Part shown: positions 46,342 through 54,961 of the stretch, one piece after another
Position numbering within the stretch: position 1 is the first letter of the stretch
How the letters are laid out: each line of letters opens with the position of its first letter
NCBI RefSeq assembly: GCF_001545035.1
Contig: NZ_FCOJ02000001.1
Span: forward strand, 248,001 to 312,000
Source of the DNA: Caballeronia glebae
GTDB taxonomy: Bacteria; Pseudomonadota; Gammaproteobacteria; Burkholderiales; Burkholderiaceae
Length of the DNA: 64,000 nt
Reading direction: 5' to 3'
Notes under the pieces: generated by a model
Told to the model about the DNA's origin: nothing
The model's input: only the letters and a program-made list of their open reading frames with translations
Database searches by the model: none
Program-made: the position numbers and the translations under genes

Positions 46342-46464
46342 CATGACGTAATATTTGAAACGGTGCTTAATCGGTGCTGTTTATGAACGGCAGAAGATAT
46401 TTTCCGTTCTTTCGCGATATTGGTTATTTAGTAATTTTCTCATCCGAATTCAACCCGCTCGTAC

Positions 46465-47400
46465 ATGGCCTTTAGAATTCGATCAGCCCGGAATTGGATG
46501 GCCCGACAAAGATTCCGCGCACGCCGTTCCATGTTGGGTCGTGTTCCGCTAAAAGCCGTTGAGCGACTCGCAAACGCCGGATGGATGATCCGTAGCTGGT
46601 GCGATGCGCGCTGGCGTGCCAATGGACTCATCCGGGCCGAACTCGGTCGCGATCTTTTGCAATTGCCGATCGACGTCGCGCGCCGCGCTCGCGCGGGGAT
46701 TTTGCTTGAAAAGCTAATTGATCAGCGGATCTATTTTGGGCGTGCAATCCGGGGCGGTGAATCATTGCCGGATCTGGATGCAGTGGCGCACACGCTCGCG
46801 CAACAGGTCCGGTATCTGCAGGGCGTCGCGCCGGGCAAGCCAATATTCGTATCGCCCTTCCACTACGTTTCGCAATACGCGAACATTTACGTGGTCGAAA
46901 AAATGGGCGCCCTGCTTGGCATAGATTCACTCGCCGTGGTCTCGGGCGTGCCCCAGAACCAATATGGCGACGATCACGCGCTGATTCCCGGCATAAAGGT
47001 TTTGTATACCTATAACGACCCCAACCGGGGCGGGTTGGGCGTTCGCGTAGCCCGTGCGCTCAAGCGTCATGGGGTGGCGGTGCTGTTTTCTGATGTTCCG
47101 CCTTTTACGATGCATCGCTATCCGATGGAGACAATCGGCGTATCAATATCAGGGCGCAACGCGAGAATCCATAACGGCGTATTTCGCATGGGCGCATCGT
47201 TCGACGCGCTTCTGCTCCCGTTCTATCTTCGATTCGAGCAGGGGCGCTTCACCGCTCGCCTGTTCGACGACATCCGACTCGCCGACAAGGACGCACCACA
47301 GTCGCTGGCCGGCTATATAGAAACCGCGCTGTCTGAAAATTATCCTCAATGGCTCCCGGCCGGTCATCCGGCGATGTACTCGTTCGCCGCCGCCAAGTAG
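46465..47400 (+). CDS. Acyltransferase-like protein (distant LpxL/LABLAT resemblance) in the peptide-export cluster
   Basis: A 311-residue protein with a very basic N-terminus (RIRSARNWMARQRFRARRSM). Middle and C-terminal parts resemble the lysophospholipid/lipid A acyltransferase superfamily: GKPIFVSPFHYVSQYANIYV with His133 in the usual catalytic position, VAVLFSDVPPFT, NGVFRMGASFDALLLPFYLR, and ALSENYPQWLPAGHP, close to the LpxL-type PxQW ending. The acidic partner of the HX4D/E motif is missing (Tyr138 in that place), so the activity is uncertain. The start codon is not firm; the ATG at 46465 lacks a good ribosome site, and 46498 is an alternative. Position between peptide and export genes suggests that it modifies the peptides or acts on the envelope. 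Confidence 0.6.
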   Translation: MAFRIRSARNWMARQRFRARRSMLGRVPLKAVERLANAGWMIRSWCDARWRANGLIRAELGRDLLQLPIDVARRARAGILLEKLIDQRIYFGRAIRGGESLPDLDAVAHTLAQQVRYLQGVAPGKPIFVSPFHYVSQYANIYVVEKMGALLGIDSLAVVSGVPQNQYGDDHALIPGIKVLYTYNDPNRGGLGVRVARALKRHGVAVLFSDVPPFTMHRYPMETIGVSISGRNARIHNGVFRMGASFDALLLPFYLRFEQGRFTARLFDDIRLADKDAPQSLAGYIETALSENYPQWLPAGHPAMYSFAAAK

Positions 47401-47443
47401 CTATTTCGCCGTAACAATCAAGTCCGCGCGCTAAGGAAAAACC

Positions 47444-47463
47444 GTCTGCGAATTCCCGCAGAC
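47444..47463 (+). other. Hairpin upstream of the HlyD-type gene
   Basis: GTCTGCG (47444-47450) pairs with CGCAGAC (47457-47463) around AATTCC, between the acyltransferase-like gene and the adaptor gene and only 12 bases before the latter's ATG. No T run. It could influence translation of the adaptor. Confidence 0.4.
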
Positions 47464-47475
47464 CCCTTGCGCGCG

Positions 47476-48705
47476 ATGCGTACTGCTAACCGACAGCCAT
47501 TTTCGAGCGCTATGCAAGCAACTAGCCTCCCGGAATACAAGGACGTGCCCTGGCGATGGATCGCCTACGCCACGTCGACCTTTCTCGTCGGTGCGATCGC
47601 CTTCGGATTCGTGCACCAGGTAGAACTCAAGCAGGACGTGCCTAGTGAGATCGTCTCGCCCGCCGAAGTCAAGATTCGCGGAATGACGGGACTCGTGTCC
47701 GCCATTTATGCGAAACCCAACGAGCACGTGGCTGTGGGTGCACCGCTCTTCCGGTTGCAGCGCGACTTTTCGCTGGCGGCCAACGGCCTTCGTCGTCAGG
47801 CGTTCGACGAACAGACGAGGGACGAGCAGATCCGTGGAGCCGTCGATCAATACGAGCAGCGGCGTGCTCAGTTGAACGCGCAACTCGAGTCCTCGCGCGT
47901 GACGGAAGCGAGCCGGCGCGCGGAAATAGGTTCGCTCGACGAGCAGATCGCGCAGAACGGTCAGTTGGTACACGAGTCCGAAAGTAAGCTCACGCGCTTG
48001 CGATCTGTTTCGGATTACGTAACAGCGGATCGGATTGAGCAGGCGCAGGCGGAGGTTCATCAGAGCAAGGTCGCGGTTGCGCAGATTGCAGCCCGGCGTC
48101 AGCAACTGACAGGCGAAGTCGAGGAGACGCGCAGCGCGCGGGCGGGTCTCGACGCACAGATGCGCGAGCTCATGGCGCGACACAGCGCCGAAATTCGAGA
48201 TATCCGCTCGCGCTATGAGCGCGAGCGTCAGGATACGACGGTGTCGGCGCCGCAGTCGGGTGTCATCAAGTTTTCCAGCCTGGTGACGGGCAGGATGCTG
48301 ACGGAAGACGATGTCGCACTCGTCATCGCGACGAGTGACAACGGTGCGCTTCGCGCCGCGTTGCGCATTCCTTCCCGGCGACGCGGCTTCGTCAAGGAAG
48401 GCCAGACCGTCAGGCTGAAGTTCGACGCGTTCCCATACGTCAAATTCGGCACTTACGAAGCAACGATCGATTCCATTTCCGAGACGACAGTAGGCACGGG
48501 CGCGTCGAGTGATCAGCAAGGCAAAGGGGCGAGCAGTGATGGCGAATACATGGCATGGGTCACGCTGCGCGGCAAGACGTTCGACTTCGACGGGCAGCAC
48601 TTCGCGATCCTGCCAGGCATGAGGGCGACGGCGAGCATCGTCGTGGAGCGCAGAACGATTGCCGAGTGGGTGCTTGCACCTTTGTTCCGTATGTTGAGAA
48701 GTTGA
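47476..48705 (+). CDS. HlyD-family membrane-fusion (adaptor) protein of type I secretion
   Basis: About 409 residues from the ATG at 47476 (TTG 47467 and ATG 47512 are alternatives; none has a strong ribosome site). One N-terminal membrane helix (IAYATSTFLVGAIAFGFVH), a lipoyl half-motif (IRGMTGLVSAIYAKPNEHVA), a long coiled-coil hairpin (residues about 110-255) and the returning lipoyl and beta-barrel part (TVSAPQSGVIKFSSLVTGRM). It bridges the inner-membrane ABC exporter and the TolC-like protein. The next gene starts two bases after its stop. Confidence 0.92.
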   Translation: MRTANRQPFSSAMQATSLPEYKDVPWRWIAYATSTFLVGAIAFGFVHQVELKQDVPSEIVSPAEVKIRGMTGLVSAIYAKPNEHVAVGAPLFRLQRDFSLAANGLRRQAFDEQTRDEQIRGAVDQYEQRRAQLNAQLESSRVTEASRRAEIGSLDEQIAQNGQLVHESESKLTRLRSVSDYVTADRIEQAQAEVHQSKVAVAQIAARRQQLTGEVEETRSARAGLDAQMRELMARHSAEIRDIRSRYERERQDTTVSAPQSGVIKFSSLVTGRMLTEDDVALVIATSDNGALRAALRIPSRRRGFVKEGQTVRLKFDAFPYVKFGTYEATIDSISETTVGTGASSDQQGKGASSDGEYMAWVTLRGKTFDFDGQHFAILPGMRATASIVVERRTIAEWVLAPLFRMLRS

Positions 48706-48707
48706 CA

Positions 48708-50822
48708 GTGCGAGTCATATACCAAAATGAAGTGGCGGAGTGCGGCTATGCCTGCCTCGCCATGGTGCTTTCCCATCACGGAAGAGCCACTGAAGTGCGC
48801 GAGCTTTCCGCGCACAAGCCGATTTCCGCGAACGGTCTGACGTTGATGGATCTCTACGACGTCGCCGTCGAGTTCGGATTGTCCGTGCAGGCGTACCGGT
48901 TCGACCCATCGGACCTGTCGCAGATCAAAAAAGGGTCGATCCTCCACTTCGGCGGCGCGCATTTCGTCGTATTTGAAAAGTACGGTCGGGGCTTCGTCCA
49001 GGTGCTCGACCCGGCGAGCGGGCGGCGGCGTGTATCCATGGATATGTTCATGAGCGCCGTCTCGGGCTTTTTGCTGGAGTTCGCGCCCACGCCGGAGATG
49101 CCGCGCATCTCCTCGAAGTCGCGCGTGCCCGCCGCGGTGAAGCGCGTGCGCGCGCTCAATCCGCAATTGAACGCGCAGATCGCCAAGGTGCTGTTCGTGG
49201 CGCTGGGAAGTCAGTTCGCGATTCTTGCGTCACCGTATTTCGGCAGCCTGGTGCTCGACTACGTCGTCGCAGCAGACAACCGCAATCTGCTGAACGTACT
49301 GACGGTGACGTTCGCCAGCATCTTCCTGATCGGCGCACTGAGCCAGTATGTGCAGGCTTACCTCACCGAATTGTTGAACGGGCTGGCGCAGGTCAACGTC
49401 ACGGAAGCGCTGATGGGCCACCTGCTGCGCAACCCGATGCCCTGGTTCGAGAAGCGTCACGTAGGCGATGTCTTCGCGAAGGTGAAAGCGCAGGACGAAA
49501 TCAACAACTTCGCGACGCGTACCACGGTGTCTCTCATCATCGACCTGACGGTGGGCACGCTCGCGCTGGGCCTCATGATCATGCAGAGTCCGAAGCTTAC
49601 GATCGTCGCGGTGCTCGTCTTTGCGGTCTACATGGCGTTCGCATTCAGCATGTACCCGTCGATGCGCGACACGCATGCGCTCGTCATGGAGACGTCCGCG
49701 CGCTGCGACGACTCGCTGATAGAAACCATCCGCGCGGCGTCGCTGCTCAAGCTCGCGCAAGGGGAGACGCGCCGCACCGCGATCTTCACGACGCTCTACG
49801 AGCAGTTCGTCGCAGCCCGGCTCTCGAGCGCCCGGTTGGCATCCGCGCGCGACGCGATCCTCAAGCTGTTGCAGTATGCAGACACGATTTTGATCACATG
49901 GATGGCCGCACGACTCATGCTGGGCGGAAAAATCTCCGTCGGTGTGTTCTATTCCTTTCTGATCTACAAGTCGCTGTTGTCCGAACGCTTCTCGCGCGCC
50001 ATCAATGCGGCCTTCGAGTATTTCATGCTGAGTGTGCCTACCGCCCGAGTCGACGACATCACGGAGGCGAAGAACGAACGCTATACGCCTTTGAAGGATA
50101 GTCAGCGCGCCACGGAGGTTCGCGTATTCGACAAGCTGGAAGTCCGCGATGTCACGTTCAGCTACGGCGTGTCCGACGAGCCCGTCCTGCGCGACGCGAG
50201 CTTCGAGGTGCGCAAGGGCGACAAGATCGCCATTGTCGGACCATCGGGCAGTGGCAAATCCACGCTGTTCAAATTGCTCTCGGCAGCCGAGACACTGCAG
50301 CAAGGAAACATTGTCCTCAATGGTATCGCGTGGCCGAATCTTGCCGTCGACGAGATCCGCCGGCATCAGGCGCACATGCGCCAGGGCGACATCATCCTGC
50401 ATGGCTCCATCGCCGACAACATTACGCTTTTTGCCGGCAATCCCGACGAGGCGCGCATGCATTCGCTACTCGAACAAGTTGGTCTGATCGACGACATCAT
50501 GCGCTTGCCGATGCGCACGCGCACCGTGATCAGCGACACGATCGCCAATATCTCCGCGGGCCAACGGCAGCGGTTGCTGCTGGCGCGCGCGCTGTATCAG
50601 GATCGCGAACTGCTGTTGCTCGACGAACCGACTTCGAATCTCGACCCGGTTTCCGTGCGCCGGATCGCGGACTTGCTATGCAGTCTCGACCGGACCGTGG
50701 TTGTCATCACGCACGACATGTCACTCGCATCGGTGTTCGATACCCGCTACCGCTTCGCAAATGGCGCGCTCGAACGGGAGCACGCGGTCGAGGCCCACGC
50801 TGGCGAGGAAGTCATCGCATGA
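48708..50822 (+). CDS. C39-peptidase-containing ABC exporter (bacteriocin/peptide processing type)
   Basis: The GTG at 48708, two bases after the adaptor stop, gives 704 residues. Residues 1-130 are a C39 cysteine peptidase: ECGYACLAMVLSHHG with catalytic Cys12, GGAHFVVF with His85, and LDPASG with Asp101, so all catalytic residues are present and it should cut after Gly-Gly. A six-helix membrane domain (about 155-420) and an ABC ATPase follow: Walker A GPSGSGKST from residue 511, a variant signature ISAGQRQR (instead of LSGGQ) and Walker B LLLLDEPTSNLD. It processes and exports the three upstream peptides. Frame upstream of the GTG overlaps the adaptor gene and is not coding. Confidence 0.95.
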   Translation: MRVIYQNEVAECGYACLAMVLSHHGRATEVRELSAHKPISANGLTLMDLYDVAVEFGLSVQAYRFDPSDLSQIKKGSILHFGGAHFVVFEKYGRGFVQVLDPASGRRRVSMDMFMSAVSGFLLEFAPTPEMPRISSKSRVPAAVKRVRALNPQLNAQIAKVLFVALGSQFAILASPYFGSLVLDYVVAADNRNLLNVLTVTFASIFLIGALSQYVQAYLTELLNGLAQVNVTEALMGHLLRNPMPWFEKRHVGDVFAKVKAQDEINNFATRTTVSLIIDLTVGTLALGLMIMQSPKLTIVAVLVFAVYMAFAFSMYPSMRDTHALVMETSARCDDSLIETIRAASLLKLAQGETRRTAIFTTLYEQFVAARLSSARLASARDAILKLLQYADTILITWMAARLMLGGKISVGVFYSFLIYKSLLSERFSRAINAAFEYFMLSVPTARVDDITEAKNERYTPLKDSQRATEVRVFDKLEVRDVTFSYGVSDEPVLRDASFEVRKGDKIAIVGPSGSGKSTLFKLLSAAETLQQGNIVLNGIAWPNLAVDEIRRHQAHMRQGDIILHGSIADNITLFAGNPDEARMHSLLEQVGLIDDIMRLPMRTRTVISDTIANISAGQRQRLLLARALYQDRELLLLDEPTSNLDPVSVRRIADLLCSLDRTVVVITHDMSLASVFDTRYRFANGALEREHAVEAHAGEEVIA

Positions 50823-52258
50823 GCAGGAAGAATTTGGCGGGATGGATTCTGGCGGGCACCGTCGCGTGCGTGCCTCTCGCGCGCGCGGAAGATCTGAGCG
50901 CAATCGTCGACAAGACGCTCGGCCATGATGCCGAACTCGCGCAGGCGCGCGCGGCATACGAGGCCGCGAAGCAGGCGATTCCAGTGGCGCGCGCGGCGCT
51001 GCTTCCGCAAGTCGCGGGAGGCTGGGGACGCACCTACAACCGCATTGACGTGGAAGATTTTCCGCGGCAGAGCTACTGGCAGAGCGGGTGGATGGTCAAT
51101 GTGTCGCAGCCGCTGTTCGACTGGAGCAAATGGACGGCGTTCAAACAGTCCGACTACGTCGCGGCGCGCGGCGTGACCGACCTCGCCGGTGCGCAACAGG
51201 GCGCCATGCTTCGTGCGGTGAAGGCCTATTTCGAGGAACTCGCGTCCGAGGACGAGTTGAAACGCACGATCGACTATGGCGCGGCGATCGAGGCGCAGGC
51301 GCAGGAAATCAGCCGCAAACGCGCGGCAGGCGAAGCCACGCTGATCGATGTGCGCGACGCTGAAGTTGCTCGCGAGCAGGCGCACCTTCAGCGGCTGGAC
51401 GCGCAAGAGGAGTTGTTCATCAAGCGTCGCGCCGTCGAGTCGGTAAGCGGGCAGCCATTCACCGCGCTTGCCGCATTGCCGGGTGTTTTGCCGTTGCCGC
51501 GACTCTCTCCGGAAAGCGCGGAAGTCTGGGTCGATGAAGCACGGTCACGCGGCTATGAAGTGCAGTCTCGGCAGATCGACTGGGAGATCGCCAAGCTCGA
51601 TACCCAAAAGGCGCGCGCCGCGGGTTATCCCGTCGTCAACCTGACAGGCTCATATACACCGGCCGGCGCGGCGGCGGGTTATGCGCGGCCGACGACCACG
51701 ACCACCGGCATGTTGTCCGTGAGCGTGCCACTGCTTTCGGGCGGCGAGATCCAGGGGCGTGTCAAGCAATCCCTGGCGCTGGAGAACAAGGCGGAACAGG
51801 GTTTTGTAATCGCCTCGCGACAGGCCGAGACTTCGGCGCGCGACAACTATGCGCGCTATATCCTGGCGCGCGAGAGGACCGCGACGCTCACGCGTCTGAC
51901 TGAATCGTCGCGCGCGGCGCTTGAGGCCACGAAGATCGGTTATCGGACGGGCAGCCGCACGAGCGTCGATGTCTTGCGCGCCATCGACAGCTTCTACATG
52001 ACTCAGCGCGATCTGATGCGATCGCGCTATCAGGCCGTCGTGACCTTGCTCAGTCTGAAGGCCGATGTTGCGACGTTGAGCACGGAAGATATCGCGCAGA
52101 TCAGTTCGATGCTGTGCTGTGCTGTAAAGAGGCAGATCGAGGAGGGTGCCGCCTCCTCCGAGGGGACATCCAGTCCGACTGCTCCGCGCGCGCTCACCTT
52201 TGAATTGCAGCCGCTCACGCCGATGCCCGCCGTCACGCCGATCGAAAGCGCACGGTGA
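50819..52258 (+). CDS. TolC-like outer-membrane efflux protein
   Basis: The ATG at 50819 overlaps the ABC gene stop (ATGA) and gives 479 residues. A signal peptide (NLAGWILAGTVACVPLARAE) is followed by the two repeats of an outer-membrane efflux protein: ARAAYEAAKQAIPVARAALL, WMVNVSQPLFDWSKWTAFKQ and, in the second half, MLSVSVPLLSGGEIQGRVKQ with TKIGYRTGSRTSVDVLRAID. It completes a type I secretion apparatus with the two preceding genes. The last ~50 residues are Pro/Ser/Thr-rich with a CC pair. Convergent with the tetR gene only 15 bases away. Confidence 0.93.
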   Translation: MSRKNLAGWILAGTVACVPLARAEDLSAIVDKTLGHDAELAQARAAYEAAKQAIPVARAALLPQVAGGWGRTYNRIDVEDFPRQSYWQSGWMVNVSQPLFDWSKWTAFKQSDYVAARGVTDLAGAQQGAMLRAVKAYFEELASEDELKRTIDYGAAIEAQAQEISRKRAAGEATLIDVRDAEVAREQAHLQRLDAQEELFIKRRAVESVSGQPFTALAALPGVLPLPRLSPESAEVWVDEARSRGYEVQSRQIDWEIAKLDTQKARAAGYPVVNLTGSYTPAGAAAGYARPTTTTTGMLSVSVPLLSGGEIQGRVKQSLALENKAEQGFVIASRQAETSARDNYARYILARERTATLTRLTESSRAALEATKIGYRTGSRTSVDVLRAIDSFYMTQRDLMRSRYQAVVTLLSLKADVATLSTEDIAQISSMLCCAVKRQIEEGAASSEGTSSPTAPRALTFELQPLTPMPAVTPIESAR

Positions 52259-52273
52259 AGCCGGGCGCGCGGT

Positions 52274-52870
52274 TCACTGGGCGCTTCGTTGCGTTGTCGT
52301 GATCGCCCGCACCACGCGCGCCAGCGCCTTCAACGCATCGGCGGGCGAATCCGCGAATTGCGCGGCGACGATCGCACCATCGACCGCCAGCGCGAGCGCC
52401 TGCGCATCGGCTTTGGCGGTACGCGAAACCGGCATGAGCGCGCGGATTGCCGCGGTCATGTCGCGCTTGTGACGGCGTGAAATATCGATAGCCTGCGGCA
52501 GCGTCGCGCCGACTTCCACGACCGAATTGATGAACGCGCAGCCGCGATAACTCTCGCTGCCGAACCATTCGGCAAGCGCGGGCACGAGCGCGTTGAGCGT
52601 GCCGCCGTGACGCGCGAGCGCATCGCGGAACCACGCCATCCAGTTATCGTGACGAAACTCCAGAAACGCGACGATCAGATCGTCCTTGCTCGGGAAATAT
52701 CGATAGAACGTCTTCTTCGCGACGCCCGATTCGGCGATCACGCGATCGATGCCCGTTGCGCGAATGCCATCGCGATAGAAGAGATCGTGCGCGGTGTACA
52801 GGATGCGCGCGTCCGGCGCGAGGTCGGCAGCAGCGGCGGGGAAAACCGTGGAGAATGCAGAAGGATTCAT
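52274..52870 (-). CDS. TetR/AcrR-family transcriptional regulator
   Basis: A 198-residue repressor. The N-terminal helix-turn-helix reads ILYTAHDLFYRDGIRATGID, then VAKKTFYRYFPSKDDLIVAF; the C-terminal ligand/dimer domain is helical and ends in TTTQRSAQ. It is divergent from an NTF2-like gene (52969), with two 18-bp palindromes between them, one next to its own start. It probably represses both itself and that gene. Confidence 0.92.
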   Translation of the reverse strand: MNPSAFSTVFPAAAADLAPDARILYTAHDLFYRDGIRATGIDRVIAESGVAKKTFYRYFPSKDDLIVAFLEFRHDNWMAWFRDALARHGGTLNALVPALAEWFGSESYRGCAFINSVVEVGATLPQAIDISRRHKRDMTAAIRALMPVSRTAKADAQALALAVDGAIVAAQFADSPADALKALARVVRAITTTQRSAQ

Positions 52871-52880
52871 GCAATCGATT

Positions 52881-52898
52881 GTAGACAGGTTCGTCTAC
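52881..52898. promoter_or_regulatory. TetR-type operator 1
   Basis: GTAGACAGGTTCGTCTAC, an imperfect palindrome 11 bases upstream of the tetR start. Same arms as operator 2, with two mismatches in the right arm. Confidence 0.8.
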
Positions 52899-52917
52899 CT
52901 GCGCTAGAGTGCGTCGG

Positions 52918-52935
52918 GTAGACAGGTCTGTCTAC
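52918..52935. promoter_or_regulatory. TetR-type operator 2
   Basis: GTAGACAGGTCTGTCTAC, with perfect 8-bp arms around a 2-bp centre, 37 bp centre to centre from operator 1 and 34 bases before the NTF2-like gene. Two sites of one sequence in the divergent region strongly suggest the adjacent TetR protein as binder. Confidence 0.85.
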
Positions 52936-52968
52936 TTATATCGTCGCTCAAAGGAGAGAGGACTCGTC

Positions 52969-53436
52969 ATGGAATCCAAGCCGCCGTTTCCGCCGTTCGA
53001 TGAAGCATCCGCCAAGCTCAAGGTCCGTCTCGCCGAAGACGGATGGAACACGCGCGAGCCCGAACGCGTGTCGCTCGCGTATAGCGTGGACACGCGCTGG
53101 CGCAATCGCGCCGAATTCGCGAACGGGCGCGAGGAAGTCGTCGCGTTCCTGCGCCGCAAATGGGCGCGCGAACTCGACTATCGACTGATCAAGGAACTGT
53201 GGGCGTACACGGGCAATCGCATTGCGGTGCGATTCGCGTACGAATGGCATGACGACGCGAATAACTGGTATCGCAGCTACGGCAACGAAAACTGGGAATT
53301 CAACGAAGCGGGACTGATGACGCATCGTCACGCGTCGATCAACGATCTGCCCATCAAGGAAGCGGACCGCAAATATCACTGGCCGCTCGGCCGCCGGCCC
53401 GACGATCATCCGGGCCTGAGCGACCTGGGTTTCTGA
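52969..53436 (+). CDS. NTF2-like / DUF1348-family protein
   Basis: The ATG at 52969 with AAGGAGAG upstream gives 155 residues. The sequence matches the DUF1348 branch of the nuclear transport factor 2-like superfamily: [40 protein letters not shown], and [20 protein letters not shown] with [12 protein letters not shown]. It should form a cone-shaped alpha+beta barrel; family members are mostly uncharacterised. Divergent from and probably repressed by the TetR regulator. Confidence 0.9.
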   Translation: MESKPPFPPFDEASAKLKVRLAEDGWNTREPERVSLAYSVDTRWRNRAEFANGREEVVAFLRRKWARELDYRLIKELWAYTGNRIAVRFAYEWHDDANNWYRSYGNENWEFNEAGLMTHRHASINDLPIKEADRKYHWPLGRRPDDHPGLSDLGF

Positions 53437-53441
53437 CGCGC

Positions 53442-53621
53442 TTACTTCTTGATGCGTCGCACGGCATCGGCTGCCGCGCCGAGCTTCGCCTGCACCTTGC
53501 CCGCCATTCTTTCGGCGGCGCCGCGCATTTGCGTGCCACGGCTGCCGGTGGCCTTGCCCACGGCTTCGCGGACGATGCCTTTCATCTGGCGAGCCGTGCC
53601 TTCGATGCGGTTCTTGTCCAT
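53442..53621 (-). CDS. CsbD-family stress-response protein
   Basis: A 59-residue protein starting MDKNRIEGTARQMKGIVREA and continuing VGKATGSRGTQMRGAAERMA, the CsbD signature (small, basic, helical proteins induced by stress). The function is unknown. It converges with the DUF1348 gene, five bases between stops. Confidence 0.85.
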   Translation of the reverse strand: MDKNRIEGTARQMKGIVREAVGKATGSRGTQMRGAAERMAGKVQAKLGAAADAVRRIKK

Positions 53622-53694
53622 GCTGTCCTCCGACGATTCGCGAGGCATGCGCCTCATCGGAACGGATTGCATCGAACGTGCCTGCCCGGATTCG

Positions 53695-54198
53695 CTACGC
53701 GTCGCGGCGGCGGCGGAACGCCCACCATCCCGCGAGCGCCGTGAAGGTCGCGACGATCACGACCAGCAGCCAGAAGCCGTGGTGATTTTCCGCCAGCGGA
53801 ATGCCGCCGACGTTCATGCCGAAGAAGCCCGCGACGATATTGATCGGCAGCGCGAGCACGGTCACGAGCGTCAACGTGAAGAGCGTGCGATTGCTTTGCT
53901 CGCCCATGCGCGTCGCGACTTCTTCCTGCAGGAGCTTGATGCGCTCGACGAGCCCGGCGAGATCGTTGAGCACGAGCGAAAACTCTTCGGTCGCGTCGCG
54001 TAGATCCTGAATGTCCTGCGAATGCAGCCAGCGCGGCGGTCGCGCGAGCAGACGAAACACGGAGCCGGGTTCGGGCGCGAGCAGACGCTGCAGTCTCACG
54101 AGCACGCGCCGCAGCCCGCCGAGATCGGTGCGGCTCGCGGCGCCGCGATCCCGGTGCGCGTCAACGTACTTGCTGTGCGCAAGACGGTCCATACACAC
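53695..54198 (-). pseudogene. CorA/ZntB-type cation transporter, C-terminal fragment
   Basis: The 167-codon frame covers only the C-terminal half of a CorA-family transporter: the long helix with RRVLVRLQRLLAPEPGSVFR and LRDATEEFSLVLNDLAGLVE, then the first pore helix TLVTVLALPINIVAGFFGMN (the GMN selectivity signature) and the second helix GFWLLVVIVATFTALAGWW. Family members are about 320-340 residues, so roughly 160 N-terminal residues are missing. The break coincides with the start of the HicAB module. Function is improbable. Confidence 0.82.
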
Positions 54199-54230
54199 GG
54201 CTACACAAAAATCTTGCTCTTCCCGGTCCG

Positions 54231-54248
54231 GTGTGTAGAATTACACAC
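54231..54248. promoter_or_regulatory. Palindrome upstream of hicAB, candidate autoregulatory operator
   Basis: GTGTGTA (54231-54237) and TACACAC (54242-54248) form perfect 7-bp arms around GAAT, 18 bases before the hicA start. HicB antitoxins bind such palindromes. A related TACACAC-like stretch occurs about 40 bases further upstream. Confidence 0.75.
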
Positions 54249-54266
54249 GAGACATGCGGAGGCTAG

Positions 54267-54449
54267 ATGAACTCATCAAAGCTAATCCGGATGCTCGAAG
54301 ACGACGGCTGGAACGAAATCAGAGTTACAGGCAGCCATCATCACTTTAAACACTCAACGAAGAAGGGCCTTGTAACGGTTCCTCACCCAAAGAAGGACCT
54401 TCCGATTGGGACAGTAAAGAGCATCCTGAAGGCCGCCGGTCTGCAATGA
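54267..54449 (+). CDS. hicA: HicA mRNA interferase toxin
   Basis: A 60-residue protein with the double-stranded-RNA-binding-like fold of HicA: NSSKLIRMLEDDGWNEIRVT, then GSHHHF with the catalytic His24, and GTVKSILKAAGL at the end. It cleaves mRNA during stress and is neutralised by HicB. Paired with hicB 54 bases downstream, behind a palindromic operator. Confidence 0.93.
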   Translation: MNSSKLIRMLEDDGWNEIRVTGSHHHFKHSTKKGLVTVPHPKKDLPIGTVKSILKAAGLQ

Positions 54450-54503
54450 CCGGCGGTTTTTTCCCGACGCGGGATGCATTAAGGCTCACACGGAGAATCT
54501 GAA

Positions 54504-54905
54504 ATGGAATTTCCCATCGCGATCCATAAGGACGATGGGAGCGTCTATGGAGTGACTGTGCCGGATATTCCGGGCGTCCACTCCTGGGGCGACACCATCG
54601 ATGAAGCTATGAGAAATGCGAAGGAAGCAATTGTCGGCCATGTATCGACCTTGATCGAACTCGGAGAGGAAGTCGGCCTCTCGTGTTCGTTCGTGGAAGA
54701 CTTGGCTGGTAAATCGGAGTATGCAGGGGCTGTTTGGGCTCTGGTCGACGTGGATCTGTCTCGGCTTGATTCAAAGCCCGAGCGGATCAATGTGAGCCTT
54801 CCGAGGTTTGTTTTGCACAAGATCGACGCTTATGTCGAATCGCGCCATGAGACACGCAGCGGGTTTTTGGCTCGCGCAGCCCTCGAAGTCATGGCCCACC
54901 ACTAA
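54504..54905 (+). CDS. hicB: HicB antitoxin
   Basis: A 133-residue protein with the HicB N-terminal degenerate RNase H-like domain (FPIAIHKDDGSVYGVTVPDI, then PGVHSWGDTIDEAMRNAKEA) and a C-terminal ribbon-helix-helix DNA-binding region (INVSLPRFVLHKIDAYVESR, then SGFLARAALEVM). It binds HicA and represses the operon. A strong terminator follows at 19 bases. Confidence 0.93.
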   Translation: MEFPIAIHKDDGSVYGVTVPDIPGVHSWGDTIDEAMRNAKEAIVGHVSTLIELGEEVGLSCSFVEDLAGKSEYAGAVWALVDVDLSRLDSKPERINVSLPRFVLHKIDAYVESRHETRSGFLARAALEVMAHH

Positions 54906-54923
54906 CATGACCCTTTAGTAATA

Positions 54924-54948
54924 GGCCCGCCACGCGCGGGCCTTTTTT
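54924..54948 (+). terminator. Rho-independent terminator of hicAB
   Basis: GGCCCGC (54924-54930) pairs with GCGGGCC (54936-54942) around CACGC, followed by six T residues. Confidence 0.92.
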
Positions 54949-54961
54949 GTGGTCATCGTCC

